Counted from the stretch's first letter, positions 25,554 to 34,902 are shown. The stretch: 64,000 nt of DNA from Janthinobacterium lividum (GCF_023509035.1 NZ_CP075583.1:1116001-1180000); one strand, 5' to 3'. A program made the numbers and translations. Notes: generated by a model not told the origin, from the letters alone.

Positions 25554-25669
25554 CACCCGACCAAACCTGCTGCGCGTTGTGATTTGCGGCCTGCGATGCT
25601 CACTGTGCATGCGCACAGCTGCGCTTCTCAGCCACAACTCACTGCCGCTCGCGACGGTTTTGTCAGGCG
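25554..25669. repeat. 116-bp dispersed palindromic-ended repeat, copy B
   Basis: Same length as copy A (32-147), gap-free, 95 of 116 identical. The internal hairpin is kept by a compensatory change: CTGTGC, loop ATGC, GCACAG (25603-25618), against CCGTGC/GCACGG in copy A. It starts 1 base after the tonB stop codon and ends near the porin promoter region. Confidence 0.8.
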
Positions 25670-25686
25670 TTCTTTACGACATTCAT

Positions 25687-25692
25687 TATAAT
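25687..25692 (+). promoter_or_regulatory. Possible -10 hexamer of the porin gene
   Basis: A perfect TATAAT lies 17 bases before the porin ATG, directly after repeat copy B. TTGTCA at the right end of the repeat resembles a -35 box, but the 21-base spacing is longer than usual. If real, the repeat supplies part of the promoter and the leader is very short. Confidence 0.3.
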
Positions 25693-25709
25693 TTTTACCG
25701 AAAGAAGCG

Positions 25710-27446
25710 ATGAATTCCTTATTTTCTCCCTCACAGCGTATGCGCCGCCTTCCGCTGGCGCTGGCTGCCTTGGCCCTGAGTGTGGCGGCAGGCGCAGCGC
25801 AAGCCCAGACTGCACCGGCCGACAGCACCATGGTCAAACTGATCCGCGGCCTGATCCAGAGCGGCGCCCTGAACAAGGATGCCGGCGAAGCGTTGCTGGC
25901 CCAGGCGCAGAGCGAAGCGCTGGCCGCGGCGCAAGCCCGTCCGGCCGCAGCGCCGGCGGCCCTGGCGCAGGTACAGCCGGGCGACGTGCGTGTGCCGTAT
26001 ATTTCGCAAACCGTGCGCGAGCAGATCCGCGACGAGATCAAGGGCCAAGTGCTGGCCGAAGCGAAGGCGGGCGGCTGGGCGGCGCCAAATGAAACGCCGG
26101 CCTGGACCAAGCGCATCCGTCTGGAAGGCGATGTGCGCGCGCGCTACGAATCGCGCTATTACGACATGGCAAACAGCAATATCGAGATCGACTGGCGCTC
26201 GCTCAACAGCGGCAGCGGCTACGACGTCAATTCGAACACCAACCTGGCCCTGCCGGCCTTGCTGAACACGCGCGAAGACCGCAAGCACTTGTTGCGCGCC
26301 CGTGCCCGCCTGGGCATCCTGGCCGACATTTCCGACAGCACGCAAGCGGGCATCCGCCTGGCCAGCGGCAATGACGACAGCCCGGTGTCCACCACGCAAA
26401 CCCTGGGCGGCGGACTGGGCAAGAAAAACATCTGGCTGGACCAGGCCTGGCTGTCCTACCAGCCCGCATCGTGGCTGAAACTGACGGCGGGTCGTTTCGA
26501 TAACCCGTTCGTCTCCGGCGACGAACTGTTTTCCAGCGAACTCAATTTCGACGGCATCGCCGCCAAGGTGCAGCAACCGGTCGGCGACAGCAAGGACGTC
26601 ACCGTGTTCGGTACGCTGGGCCTGATTCCGCTCGAGTATTCGTCCGACAATGCGCCGAGCCGCAGCCAGGCAAAAATATCCAGCGAGAACAAATGGCTGC
26701 TGGGCGCGCAAGTGGGCGCCTCGTGGAAGATCAACAGCGACCATCAATTGCGCGGGGCGCTGGCCTACTACAACTTCCGCAACATCAGCGGCGAGTATTC
26801 GCAGCCGTGCGCGCTGTACGCGGGCGCCGATGGCTGCAGCACGGACTGGTCGCGTCCGTCGAGCATGCAAAAGGGCAATAGCTTGATGCTGCTGCGCAAT
26901 ATCGCCCTGAACCCGCTGGACCCGGCGAATACGCCGCAGGCGCAATTCGTGGGCCTGGCGTCGAAATTCCGCCTGGCCAATCTGAATGCGCGCTGGGATA
27001 GCAAGGTGGCCGGGGGCACGGACTTGCGCATCGAAGGCGATTATGTGCGCAACATGGCCTACGACAAGAATGCCATGTGGGCGCGCGCCAAGGGCGGCAT
27101 CATGAACAACTTCGGCGGCACGGGCGGCGTCTCGCAAGCCGATTTCAGGAGCGGCGGCAATGCCTACATGCTGCAGGCGACCCTGGGCAAGGCCAGTCCG
27201 GCGGCGCGCGGCGACTGGAACGTGCTGCTCGGCTACAAGCGCATCGAGCCGGATGCCTTGCCTGACGCCTACAACGATTCCACCTTCCACCTGGGCGGCA
27301 CGAATGCGCGCGGCTACTACCTGGGCGGCGCCTATGCGCTCGACAAGAATACCTGGCTCAATGGCCGCTGGACGTCGAGCCGCGAAGTGTTCGGTTCGGC
27401 GCTGTCGATCGACACCCTGCAAATCGAACTGAACGCGCGTTTTTAA
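25710..27446 (+). CDS. Putative outer-membrane porin (Porin_5 type)
   Basis: A 578-aa protein with a signal peptide (cleavage near AQAQ, about residue 34) and an Ala/Gln-rich helical N-terminal segment. A long beta-strand-rich region starts at WTKRIRLEGDVRARYESRYY. Alternating aromatic strands (WLDQAWLSYQPASWLKLTAG, LQIELNARF at the end) and a C-terminal Phe are typical of outer-membrane barrels; the pattern fits the putative-porin family. It carries a GAAAGAAG ribosome site. It follows tonB across repeat copy B and precedes a coiled-coil protein 6 bases later. A role as the outer-membrane part of the TonB module is inferred from position. Confidence 0.8.
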   Translation: MNSLFSPSQRMRRLPLALAALALSVAAGAAQAQTAPADSTMVKLIRGLIQSGALNKDAGEALLAQAQSEALAAAQARPAAAPAALAQVQPGDVRVPYISQTVREQIRDEIKGQVLAEAKAGGWAAPNETPAWTKRIRLEGDVRARYESRYYDMANSNIEIDWRSLNSGSGYDVNSNTNLALPALLNTREDRKHLLRARARLGILADISDSTQAGIRLASGNDDSPVSTTQTLGGGLGKKNIWLDQAWLSYQPASWLKLTAGRFDNPFVSGDELFSSELNFDGIAAKVQQPVGDSKDVTVFGTLGLIPLEYSSDNAPSRSQAKISSENKWLLGAQVGASWKINSDHQLRGALAYYNFRNISGEYSQPCALYAGADGCSTDWSRPSSMQKGNSLMLLRNIALNPLDPANTPQAQFVGLASKFRLANLNARWDSKVAGGTDLRIEGDYVRNMAYDKNAMWARAKGGIMNNFGGTGGVSQADFRSGGNAYMLQATLGKASPAARGDWNVLLGYKRIEPDALPDAYNDSTFHLGGTNARGYYLGGAYALDKNTWLNGRWTSSREVFGSALSIDTLQIELNARF

Positions 27447-27452
27447 GGAGCC

Positions 27453-28145
27453 ATGATGTTGATACTCAACAAAACGCGCTTGCCGGTTTTGCTGCTGATG
27501 CTGCTGGCCGGTGGCGCAGTCCAGGCGCAGGGACAGAAGGGGCAAAGCATGGAAGAGCGCCTGCGGGCCGAGTTGCGCAATGTCACGGCGCAATTGCAGC
27601 AGACGCGCGGCGAGCTGGAATTGCTCAAAGCGAAGGGTGTGCCTGCCGCCAAGGCCGCACCAGCCGCCGCGCCCGCCAGCGATGGCTTGAAAAAGGAGCT
27701 GGCGCGCAGCCAATCGCAACTGGCGCAGGAGCGCGCGCAGCGGGAAAAACTGGGCGAGCAGCAACAGCGCAGCGCCACCGCCGCGCAAGAGGCAGCCGCC
27801 AACCTGGCGCAGTACCGCCAGGCCAGCGAGCAGCTGGCCGCCACGGGCAAGCAACTGGAAGCGGAGCGTGCGCGCCTCGACGGCGAAGTGACGTCCCAGC
27901 GGGGCGCCCTGGCGCGCTGCGAAAGCAAGAATGCCCAGCTGTATGTGACCGGGCAGGAAATCCTGCAAGCGTATGAAGGGCTCGATGTGCTGGGCGTCAT
28001 GCAAGCGCGCCAGCCGTTCGCCGCGCAAAGCCGGGTCAAGCTCGAGGAAATCGCGCAGCAGTACGGCGACCAGCTGTACCAGGGCCGCTTTGATGCGCGT
28101 CAAACAAGTGACACGCCGGCTACTCCCGCGCCGGCACCCCAATAA
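27453..28145 (+). CDS. Periplasmic coiled-coil protein
   Basis: A 230-aa exported protein of unknown function. A signal peptide (to about AQA, residue 25) is followed by a long predicted coiled coil rich in Gln, Ala, Glu and Arg (about 30-165: EERLRAELRNVTAQLQQTRG, LARSQSQLAQERAQREKLGE). The C-terminus is a conserved-looking helical region (GLDVLGVMQARQPFAAQSRV) with a Pro/Thr-rich tail. A strong AAGGAG ribosome site precedes the ATG. It is 6 bases after the porin and certainly in its operon. It might span the periplasm between the inner-membrane motor and the outer membrane. Confidence 0.75.
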   Translation: MMLILNKTRLPVLLLMLLAGGAVQAQGQKGQSMEERLRAELRNVTAQLQQTRGELELLKAKGVPAAKAAPAAAPASDGLKKELARSQSQLAQERAQREKLGEQQQRSATAAQEAAANLAQYRQASEQLAATGKQLEAERARLDGEVTSQRGALARCESKNAQLYVTGQEILQAYEGLDVLGVMQARQPFAAQSRVKLEEIAQQYGDQLYQGRFDARQTSDTPATPAPAPQ

Positions 28146-28159
28146 TTTTACTTTCTGAA

Positions 28160-28666
28160 ATGAATGGAATGACGATGGAAAACACCACCAATAACTTGCT
28201 GACCACCCTGAATGCGGAACAAACGGCCGAGGCCATCAAGGCGGCCGGCTGCGCCGTGACCAGCATCGAACACGACGGCGTCGTGCGCCTGCACAGCGCC
28301 AGCCATGGCATCGGCTTTCAGGTGCTGTGGGGTAACGAAGCATCGCCTGGCCAGTACGCGGATCTGACCCTGAGCTGCCCGCTGCGCGTGCAGGGCGGCG
28401 ACTTGCCGGCCGGCTTGCTGGCCGAATGGCACCGCAGCAAGCGTTTTGCCCGCGTGGCCCAGCATGGTGATTTCGTCGTGCTGGAAATGGATGTGCTGGT
28501 CGCCGGTGGCGTCAGCAAGGAGTACCTGAATATCAATCTGCAACTGTGGACGCAGATGATGGGCCAGTTCTTCTTGTTTTTGCGCAACTTTACGCCGGCC
28601 GATACGAGCACCGCACCGGTAGTCGAGGCCGCCAGTGTGGCAGAAGAAGAAACTGTACCGGCCTGA
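28160..28666 (+). CDS. YbjN-domain protein
   Basis: A 168-aa cytoplasmic protein resembling the YbjN family (bacterial sensory-transduction-like fold also seen in CesT-type chaperones). It begins with helical NLLTTLNAEQTAEAIKAAGC, has a central sheet region (VVRLHSASHGIGFQVLW) and ends with an acidic tail (EAASVAEEETVPA). Three ATGs lie close together (28160, 28169, 28175). The third has the best ribosome site (GGA six bases upstream), so the protein may be 5 residues shorter. The function is not known. It follows the coiled-coil gene by 14 bases and ends before a strong terminator. Confidence 0.7.
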   Translation: MNGMTMENTTNNLLTTLNAEQTAEAIKAAGCAVTSIEHDGVVRLHSASHGIGFQVLWGNEASPGQYADLTLSCPLRVQGGDLPAGLLAEWHRSKRFARVAQHGDFVVLEMDVLVAGGVSKEYLNINLQLWTQMMGQFFLFLRNFTPADTSTAPVVEAASVAEEETVPA

Positions 28667-28673
28667 CAAGCTG

Positions 28674-28718
28674 GCCAAAGGCGGTGAAAAAAGGCCCATG
28701 ACGGGCCTTTTTTGCCGC
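28674..28718. terminator. Strong rho-independent terminator
   Basis: A hairpin AAAAAAGGCCC - ATGAC - GGGCCTTTTTT, extended by flanking GGCGG/CCGCC. It is symmetric, so it can stop transcription from either strand. It closes the accessory operon after the YbjN-like gene. Confidence 0.85.
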
Positions 28719-28866
28719 CTGCGGGTCCCAAGTGTCGCATTAAATACTTATTTTTTAGGCATCGCGCATTAAAACTGCTCAAAGAGCGTGTGTGAATCAA
28801 GCCAGCAACGGCTGTATGGCGGATAATATTGCCTGTTGCCGATTTGGATAAGACCTTTACACAAAA

Positions 28867-31800
28867 ATGCGCCCCATGGATTTTACCCGCGACGAAACCA
28901 GTGAAACCCCAGTTGCCCCGGCCAGCGCGCCGGGAGCGCCTTTGCCGTATGCCGTCGCCACCTGGTTGCAGCGGGTGGAGGCTGCAGCCCATCCAAAGGC
29001 TGTGCTGACGATTGCCGAGCCGGACCCGAAACTCAACCAGCATCGATTGATCTACGTGCTGGCGCCTACCAGCGGTGGCCGTCACGTTGCCCTGTGCCTG
29101 TACAAGGCGCGGCTGCGGCCGAATGGCGATGTGGCGGCGGCTAGTCCCATCAGCGAAATCTTTTCCCTGCTGTCGGCGCCGCCCACGTTTTTGACGCCAG
29201 CCGACGAAGACCTCGTGCGTTTCTTCGTGGCCATGCGCAGCGGGCAGAATTCGCAGACGGGCAGCGCCACGGAGCCGAAGGGCAAGGTGGGCGCGGCCCT
29301 GCTGAAAATGCTGGCCGAGCAGGATAAATTATTGTGGGCCAATTCCTGGGCCGATGTGGGCAATGGCCTCGTGTACCCGTTGAAGGAAGGTCCCGTGCGT
29401 CCCGCGCGCCTGTTCTGGCGCGACGAAGGCAAGACCATGCGCCTGGGCTGGCAAGTGGACCCGCCGGAAGGCGCGAAGCACCATGGCGCCGACCAGATCG
29501 ACTACATGTTGCCCACCGATCCGCCGTGGTACATCGACAACCTGTCGTGCGGCGTGCTGGAACTGAATCAGGGCGGCTCCGACATTTCCCTGGCCGACTT
29601 GCAGGCGCTGGTGGCGCAGGCGCCGCCTTTGAGTGCGAACGACAAGGTGCGCGTGTCGCAACTGCTGCTGGCGCAGGGTTTGCAGCACTTGATGCCGCTG
29701 CCGCAGCCGTTGCCGCAGCGCTTGCGCAAGGACGTGCCGGCGCAACCGGTCTTGCTGCTCGATAGCGCCATGCTGGCCGATGGCAGCGCGCAGCGCTGGA
29801 GCGATTTCGCCGTACTGTCCTACGACTACGATGGCGAGCGCGTCTCGTTCGACCCGTCGCAGCGCGTGGTGCGGCAAGTGGGCGAGGTGACGGAAATTAT
29901 CCAGAGAAATACGGTCGATGAAGCGCGCGCGCTGGCCACCCTGGCCGAGCTGCAATTCAAGAAGCCGGGCTCCGCTCCCTTGAGCGGCTTGAAGGGCGCC
30001 TTACTGCTGCCTTCCCAGGCGGAATGGCTGCGTTTTGCCGAGTCCGGCATCGACGCCTTGCTGAAGCAGGGCTGGATCGTGGAAAAGACGGCCAAGTACC
30101 GCTACGACGTGAGCGACGTGGGCGACTGGTACGCGGAGATCGACGACCAGGACCCGGACAGCGGCAACGCCTGGTTCGAGCTGGAACTGGGCATCGTCGT
30201 CAACCATGAGCGCGTGCCGCTGCTGCCCGTGCTGGTGCAACTGATCCGCAACGCGCCCAACGATTTCAATCCGAAAGTCATCGAAGCGCATGCCGACGAT
30301 GATCAGATGCTAGCGACCTTGCCGGACGGCACGCGCGTCGCCCTGCCGTGGGGCAGGGTGCGTCCCATCCTGAACACCCTGGGCGAACTATATTTCAGCG
30401 ACAAGATCAAACATGCCGTGCGCATGTCGACCCTGGACGCGGCGCGCCTGGAAGAGCTGGCGCGCGGCCTGGAAATGCAGTGGACGGGCGGCGAGCAGCT
30501 ACGCACCATGGGACGCAAGCTGAGCCAGTTCGGCTCCGTGCAAAAAGTGGCGGCGCCAGCCGGCTTGCAAGCGACCCTGCGCGATTACCAGGCCGATGGC
30601 CTGGCGTGGATGCAATTCCTGCGCGACCATGACCTGGCCGGCATCCTGGCCGATGATATGGGCCTGGGAAAAACCGTGCAAACCTTGGCGCATATCCTGG
30701 TGGAAAAGGAAGCGGGCCGGTTGACGCATCCGGCGCTGGTGATTGCACCGACGAGTTTGATGGGCAACTGGCAGGACGAGGCGGCCAAGTTCGCGCCCAG
30801 CCTGAAGGTGCTGCTGCTGCAAGGCAAGGACCGCGCGCAGCAATTCGACCAGATCGATCAATGCGACCTGGTGCTGACGACGTATGCGCTGCTGCCGCGC
30901 GACGAGGAAACCTTGCGCGAGCACGATTTCCACCTGGTCATCCTCGACGAATCGCACTACATCAAGAATACGCGCAGCAAGGCGGCGCAAAGCGCGGGCC
31001 TGCTGCGCGCGCGCCACCGCCTGTGTTTGTCCGGCACGCCGCTGGAAAATCATTTGGGCGAATTGTGGTCGCAATTCCACTTCTTGCTGCCGGGCTTGCT
31101 GGGTGACGAAAAGACGTTTAACACCCAGTTTCGCCACCCGATCGAGCGCCAGGACGACCCGCTGCGCCGCATGCTCCTGAACCGCCGCATCAAGCCTTTC
31201 CTGCTGCGCCGCACGAAGGACAATGTGGCCAAAGAGCTCCCGCCGAAGACGGAAATGGTGCGCAAGGTGGAGTTGACGGGGCCGCAGCGCGACCTGTATG
31301 AAACCGTGCGTCTTGCGATGGATCAAAAGGTCCGCGAAGAAATCGACAAGAAGGGCGTGGCGCGCAGCCAGATCGTCATCCTGGAAGCGCTGCTGAAACT
31401 GCGCCAGGTCTGTTGCGACCCCCGCCTGGTGAAGTCCTTGCCGGCGAAGAAGCAGTCGGCCGGTTCGGCCAAGCTGCTCGACCTGATGCAGATGGTGGAA
31501 GACTTGCTCGACGAAGGGCGCAAGATCCTCGTCTTCTCGCAATTTACCAGCATGCTGGAATTGATCGAGGAAGAACTGGAATCGCGCGACATTCCCTACG
31601 CCTTGCTGACGGGCGAGACGAAAGACCGGGGCGCGCAAGTGGCGGCCTTCCAGCAGGGCGCCGTGCCCATCTTCCTGATCAGCCTGAAGGCGGGCGGCGT
31701 GGGCCTGAACCTGACGGCCGCCGACACGGTCATCCACTACGATCCGTGGTGGAACCCGGCGGCGGAAAACCAGGCCACGGACCGCGCCTGGCGCATCGGC

Positions 31801-31978
31801 CAGGACAAGCCCGTGTTCGTCTACAAATTGATTGCGAAGGGCACCCTGGAAGAAAAATCCAGCTGCTGCAGCAAAAAAATCGGAGCTGGCGCAATCGATC
31901 CTGGCCGAAGGCGAGTCGCAGAAGATGGCCCTCACTCAGGAAGATTTGCAGCAGATTTTTGCCCCGCTGGAAGATTAA
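28867..31978 (+). CDS. SNF2-family DNA-dependent ATPase, frameshifted near the C-terminus
   Basis: A RapA/SNF2-like superfamily 2 ATPase, about 1037 aa when repaired. After an N-terminal domain of about 560 residues come helicase motif I (DDMGLGKTVQ), motif II (DESH), motif III region (CLSGTPLENHLGELW), and the C-terminal lobe with motifs V-VI (SLKAGGVGLNLTAADTVIHY, TDRAWRIGQ). Two runs are each one A short: A5 at 31853-31857 and A7 at 31873-31879. Adding one base to each gives EEKIQLLQQKKSELAQ and a stop at 31976-31978. As written, the frame runs on to 32229 with a scrambled tail. Both changes look like homopolymer errors. The cellular role is unknown; a second SNF2 gene lies at 61842. Confidence 0.85.
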
Positions 31979-32027
31979 CGCTGCAGCACGCTTATACTTG
32001 GCGATTCTTTCTTGCCAGGTATAAAGC

Positions 32028-33162
32028 ATGCTGCCCTTTCTCCTCCTGCTGCTTGCCGGCGTCATCCTCATGGCGCTGCGCTTCGTCCAGTTGCGCCGCG
32101 CCCTGCTGCGCGCGCGGGCGGGCGAAGCGCAGTTCCGCCTGCTGGCCGAACACGGCCGCGACGCGGCCTTCCTGCTTGATGCCACGACCCTCGAATTGCT
32201 CTACATCAGCCCCGCCGCGCAACGCCTGACGGGCCATGACCTGGCCGCCTTGCGCGAACACGCGGCGCGCCTGGCGGCGGACTTGCCGGCCCGGCTGCAG
32301 CGCTGGCGCGATGGCGATATCAGCCGTTTGACCCTGTTGCGCGAAGTGGAGTTGCCGCATGCCGACGGCCATCCGCTGGCGCTGGAAATCAGCTCGACCA
32401 TCGTTCCGTCCGCGGCGGCGATGGGGCGGGGGCGTCACCGTGGTGGGCACGGTACGCGACGTCAGCGCTGCCCAGGCGCAGGAAGCCGAACGGGAAAAGG
32501 AGCAAAAACGCTTCGCCTCGATGCTGTCGCATGAATTCCGCACGCCGCTGGCCACCATCGACGGCGCCATTCAGCGCCTCGTTTCGACATCGCAGGACGC
32601 TGACGAGGCCACGCGCAAGCGCTACGTGAAAATCCAGACGGCCGTCGACCGTTTGTTGTCCATGATCGACGACTATCTCTCACCTGAACGCATGGCGGCC
32701 ATCGGCCGCGAGCGGGCAGCCGACGGCATCGCGCCGCTGGCCTTGCTGCAGCAGGCGGCCGCCACCGTGCCGGCCAGCCACCGCGTGCAGCTGGAACTGG
32801 ACGAGGACTTGCCGGCCAGGCTGCGCTGCGACGTGCCCGGCATGGCCCTGTGCCTGAAAATCCTGCTGGACAATGCCGTCAAGTTCAGCCCACCAGGCAG
32901 CGCCATCACCGTGTCGGCCAGGCTGGTGCCCGAGGGCGGCGTGGCGCTGTGCGTGCGCGATGCGGGCCCCGGCTTGCGGGAAGAAGAACTGGCGCAGTTG
33001 TTCGAAAAAGGAAGCCGTGGACGCTATGCGACGCATCCAGGCGCGGGCCTGGGCCTGTACATGGCGCGCGCCGTGGTGGACGTGCATGGCGGGAGTTTGC
33101 AGGGGCATAATCTGCCCGAAGGTGGGGCCGTTTTCCGGATTTGGCTGCCGCTTCCTGTCTAG
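32028..33162 (+). pseudogene. PAS-domain sensor histidine kinase, frameshifted
   Basis: A two-component sensor of 377 aa when repaired. There is one N-terminal transmembrane helix (MLPFLLLLLAGVILMALRF), a PAS domain (about 36-150: FRLLAEHGRDAAFLLDATTL) and a HisKA dimerisation helix with SHEFRTPL. The ATPase lobe shows the N box (LLDNAVKFSPPG), G1 (RDAGPGL) and G2 (GAGLGLYMARAVVDVHGG). The frame shifts in the G-rich stretch 32423-32432 (G4, C, G5). One fewer G restores VTVVGTVRDVSAAQ in frame with both halves. It lies 138 bases upstream of the response regulator on the same strand, its likely partner. The signal is unknown. Confidence 0.85.
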
Positions 33163-33300
33163 ACAAGGAAAAGCCTTGCTTCCGCTGAAGGCAACCGTGA
33201 TAATTCCTTGACGTAAACCTATTGTGCCGTCCATCATGGTGTAGAAGTGCATGGCATGGTTTGCCCTCGGTATGCTCACTAACGGAAGAATGGCGTAGCA

Positions 33301-33981
33301 ATGACGAAAATACTGATCGTCGAAGACAATCTCGACTACGCCGAAGACATGGCGGAGTTCCTCGTTGAGCTCGAACACGAAGTCCATATCACCAGCTCCG
33401 CTGGCGGTATGTGGACGGCGCTCAGCCATGGCAATGTCGGCGTGGTCGTACTGGACCTGGGCTTGCCCGATGAAGATGGCTTCAACGTCATCCCCCGCAT
33501 GCGCCAGCTGTATCCGCAAATCGGCGTGCTGGTGCTGACGGGGCGTGTCGCTTTCGACAGCCGCATCTTGGGCTTGCGTCTGGGCGCCGACCACTATCTG
33601 ACCAAGCCGATCAAATTCCCTGAACTTGCCGCCCACATCGAGGCGCTCGACCGTCGCGTCGGGCCGCAAGATCCCGTGCCCGAGCCGGGCAAGTGGACCT
33701 TGAAAGTAAGCGCTCGCCAACTTGAATTGATGGGGGCCGTTATCGCCTTGACGGAAAAGGAATTCAACTTCCTGCACCTCCTGACCATCAATACCCGCCC
33801 CGTACCGCGCGACGTCATCGTGGCTGGCATGGGCGGCGAAGATCCCGATGCGGGCCGCAGAGTCGACATGCTCGTGTACCGGCTGCGCAAGAAAGCCAAG
33901 ACGGGCCTGGGCCAGGACTTGCCGCTGCGCAGCGCGTATGGCGAGGGCTACAGCCTGTCTGCCAGCTTTAACCTGTCCTGA
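33301..33981 (+). CDS. OmpR/PhoB-family response regulator
   Basis: A 226-aa regulator. The receiver domain has the acidic pair E8/D9, phosphoacceptor Asp52 (VVVLDLGLPDEDG) and the conserved Lys in LTKPIKFPEL. The C-terminal winged helix (about 130-224: LTEKEFNFLHLL, VDMLVYRLRKKAKTGLGQDL, SAYGEGYSL) is of the OmpR/PhoB type. It pairs with the upstream PAS kinase. The gap of 138 bases between them has no clear terminator. The target genes are not evident. Confidence 0.9.
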   Translation: MTKILIVEDNLDYAEDMAEFLVELEHEVHITSSAGGMWTALSHGNVGVVVLDLGLPDEDGFNVIPRMRQLYPQIGVLVLTGRVAFDSRILGLRLGADHYLTKPIKFPELAAHIEALDRRVGPQDPVPEPGKWTLKVSARQLELMGAVIALTEKEFNFLHLLTINTRPVPRDVIVAGMGGEDPDAGRRVDMLVYRLRKKAKTGLGQDLPLRSAYGEGYSLSASFNLS

Positions 33982-34022
33982 TGACCTTGTTGCGCCGCCC
34001 GCAAGGGGCTGGTGCAATAAAA

Positions 34023-34034
34023 GGGACAGAGTAG
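34023..34034 (+). repeat. 12-bp RAYT-associated repeat, copy 1
   Basis: GGGACAGAGTAG. One of four related 12-mers (consensus about GGGWCAGAGTCG) flanking the transposase gene: two upstream in this orientation, two downstream inverted. Confidence 0.6.
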
Positions 34035-34064
34035 ACCGCTTTTTTCAGCATTTCAAATAAAACA

Positions 34065-34076
34065 GGGTCAGAGTCG
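34065..34076 (+). repeat. 12-bp RAYT-associated repeat, copy 2
   Basis: GGGTCAGAGTCG, 60 bases before the transposase start. Its inverted counterpart at 34951-34962 differs at one of 12 positions. Confidence 0.65.
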
Positions 34077-34135
34077 CGCCTTGCGCGTGCAAGTGTGTAA
34101 AATCAAGGCCTTAGCCTATATTTTGCGATTCTGCC

Positions 34136-34843
34136 ATGGCCCGTTTGCCTCGCCTCATCATCCCTGCACTGCCCCATTGCGTGATACAGCGCGGCAGCAA
34201 CCGCCAGCCCGTGTTCCAGGATGCGGCGGACTACGCGCAATTCTTGTCCTGGCTGAAAACGGGGGCGAAAATGTTCAAGGTGGCCGTCCACGCCTACGTT
34301 TTATTGCCAGATCAGCTGCATTTATTGGCCACGCCCAGCGATGCCACCGGCCTGGGGCAGCTGATGCAGTGGCTGGGACGCTATTACGTGCCGTATTTCA
34401 ATCAAAAATACGGCCGCGAAGGCGCTTTGTGGCAGGGACGCTACAAAACCTCCGTGATCGATCCCGATAATTTCTTCCTCACTTGCTGCCGCTATCTGGA
34501 ATGTGTGCCCGTGCAAACGGGCCTGGCGGGCCAGGCGCTCGATTACAGTTGGTCCAGCTATGCCCACCATGCCGGTGTGCGACCCGATCCCGTCATCACC
34601 GACCATGCGCTTTACTGGGCGCTTGGCAACACGCCGTTTGACCGCGAGGCGGCCTATCTGCGCCTGTTCGAGCAAGGCCTGGGCAGCAGCCAGGTAAAAA
34701 CCGTGGAACAGGCTGTATTGAAGGGCTGGCCGCTGGGTTCCGACGCGTTCAAGCAGGCGCTGGAGCAGAAAATGCAGCGGCAAGTACTGCCTGCAAAGCG
34801 GGGCCGTCCCCGCAAAATCGTGGCGGACGCGGCCGCTAATTAA
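34136..34843 (+). CDS. REP-associated tyrosine transposase (RAYT/Y1 family) with altered HUH motif
   Basis: A 235-aa protein of the Y1/IS200-like RAYT family. Family landmarks are present: HCVIQRGSNRQPVFQD near the start, YFNQKYGREGALWQGRYKTS, a probable catalytic Tyr120 (CCRYLECVPV, family form RYIELNPV) and DYSWSSYAHHAG. The metal-binding HUH motif, usually MPNHVHLL, reads LPDQLHLL here: Gln60 replaces the first His and only His62 remains. The C-terminus is basic and ends with AT-hook-like KRGRPRKI. It is a single-copy gene between flanking 12-bp repeats, without insertion-sequence ends. It could be a domesticated or inactive relative. An IS200 element is less likely. Confidence 0.85.
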   Translation: MARLPRLIIPALPHCVIQRGSNRQPVFQDAADYAQFLSWLKTGAKMFKVAVHAYVLLPDQLHLLATPSDATGLGQLMQWLGRYYVPYFNQKYGREGALWQGRYKTSVIDPDNFFLTCCRYLECVPVQTGLAGQALDYSWSSYAHHAGVRPDPVITDHALYWALGNTPFDREAAYLRLFEQGLGSSQVKTVEQAVLKGWPLGSDAFKQALEQKMQRQVLPAKRGRPRKIVADAAAN

Positions 34844-34902
34844 AAAGCATTCGCATTTAAAACAAAAAATGGTCTCTTTTCGCGCTTTTATTGAAATTGC
34901 TT

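Noticed and set aside
22611..31978. Zorya-like anti-phage system (MotA/ExbB-type motor near an SNF2 ATPase)
   Set aside because: The ExbB gene encodes a signal peptide and lectin-like domains and is followed by ExbD and a real TonB, all linked to TPS genes. The SNF2 gene is 4.5 kb away, past a strong terminator. No ZorC or ZorE-like gene is seen.
34136..34843. Complete IS200/IS605-type insertion sequence
   Set aside because: No TnpB, no left/right-end hairpins of IS200 type and no second copy in the window. The protein and flanking tags fit a RAYT instead.
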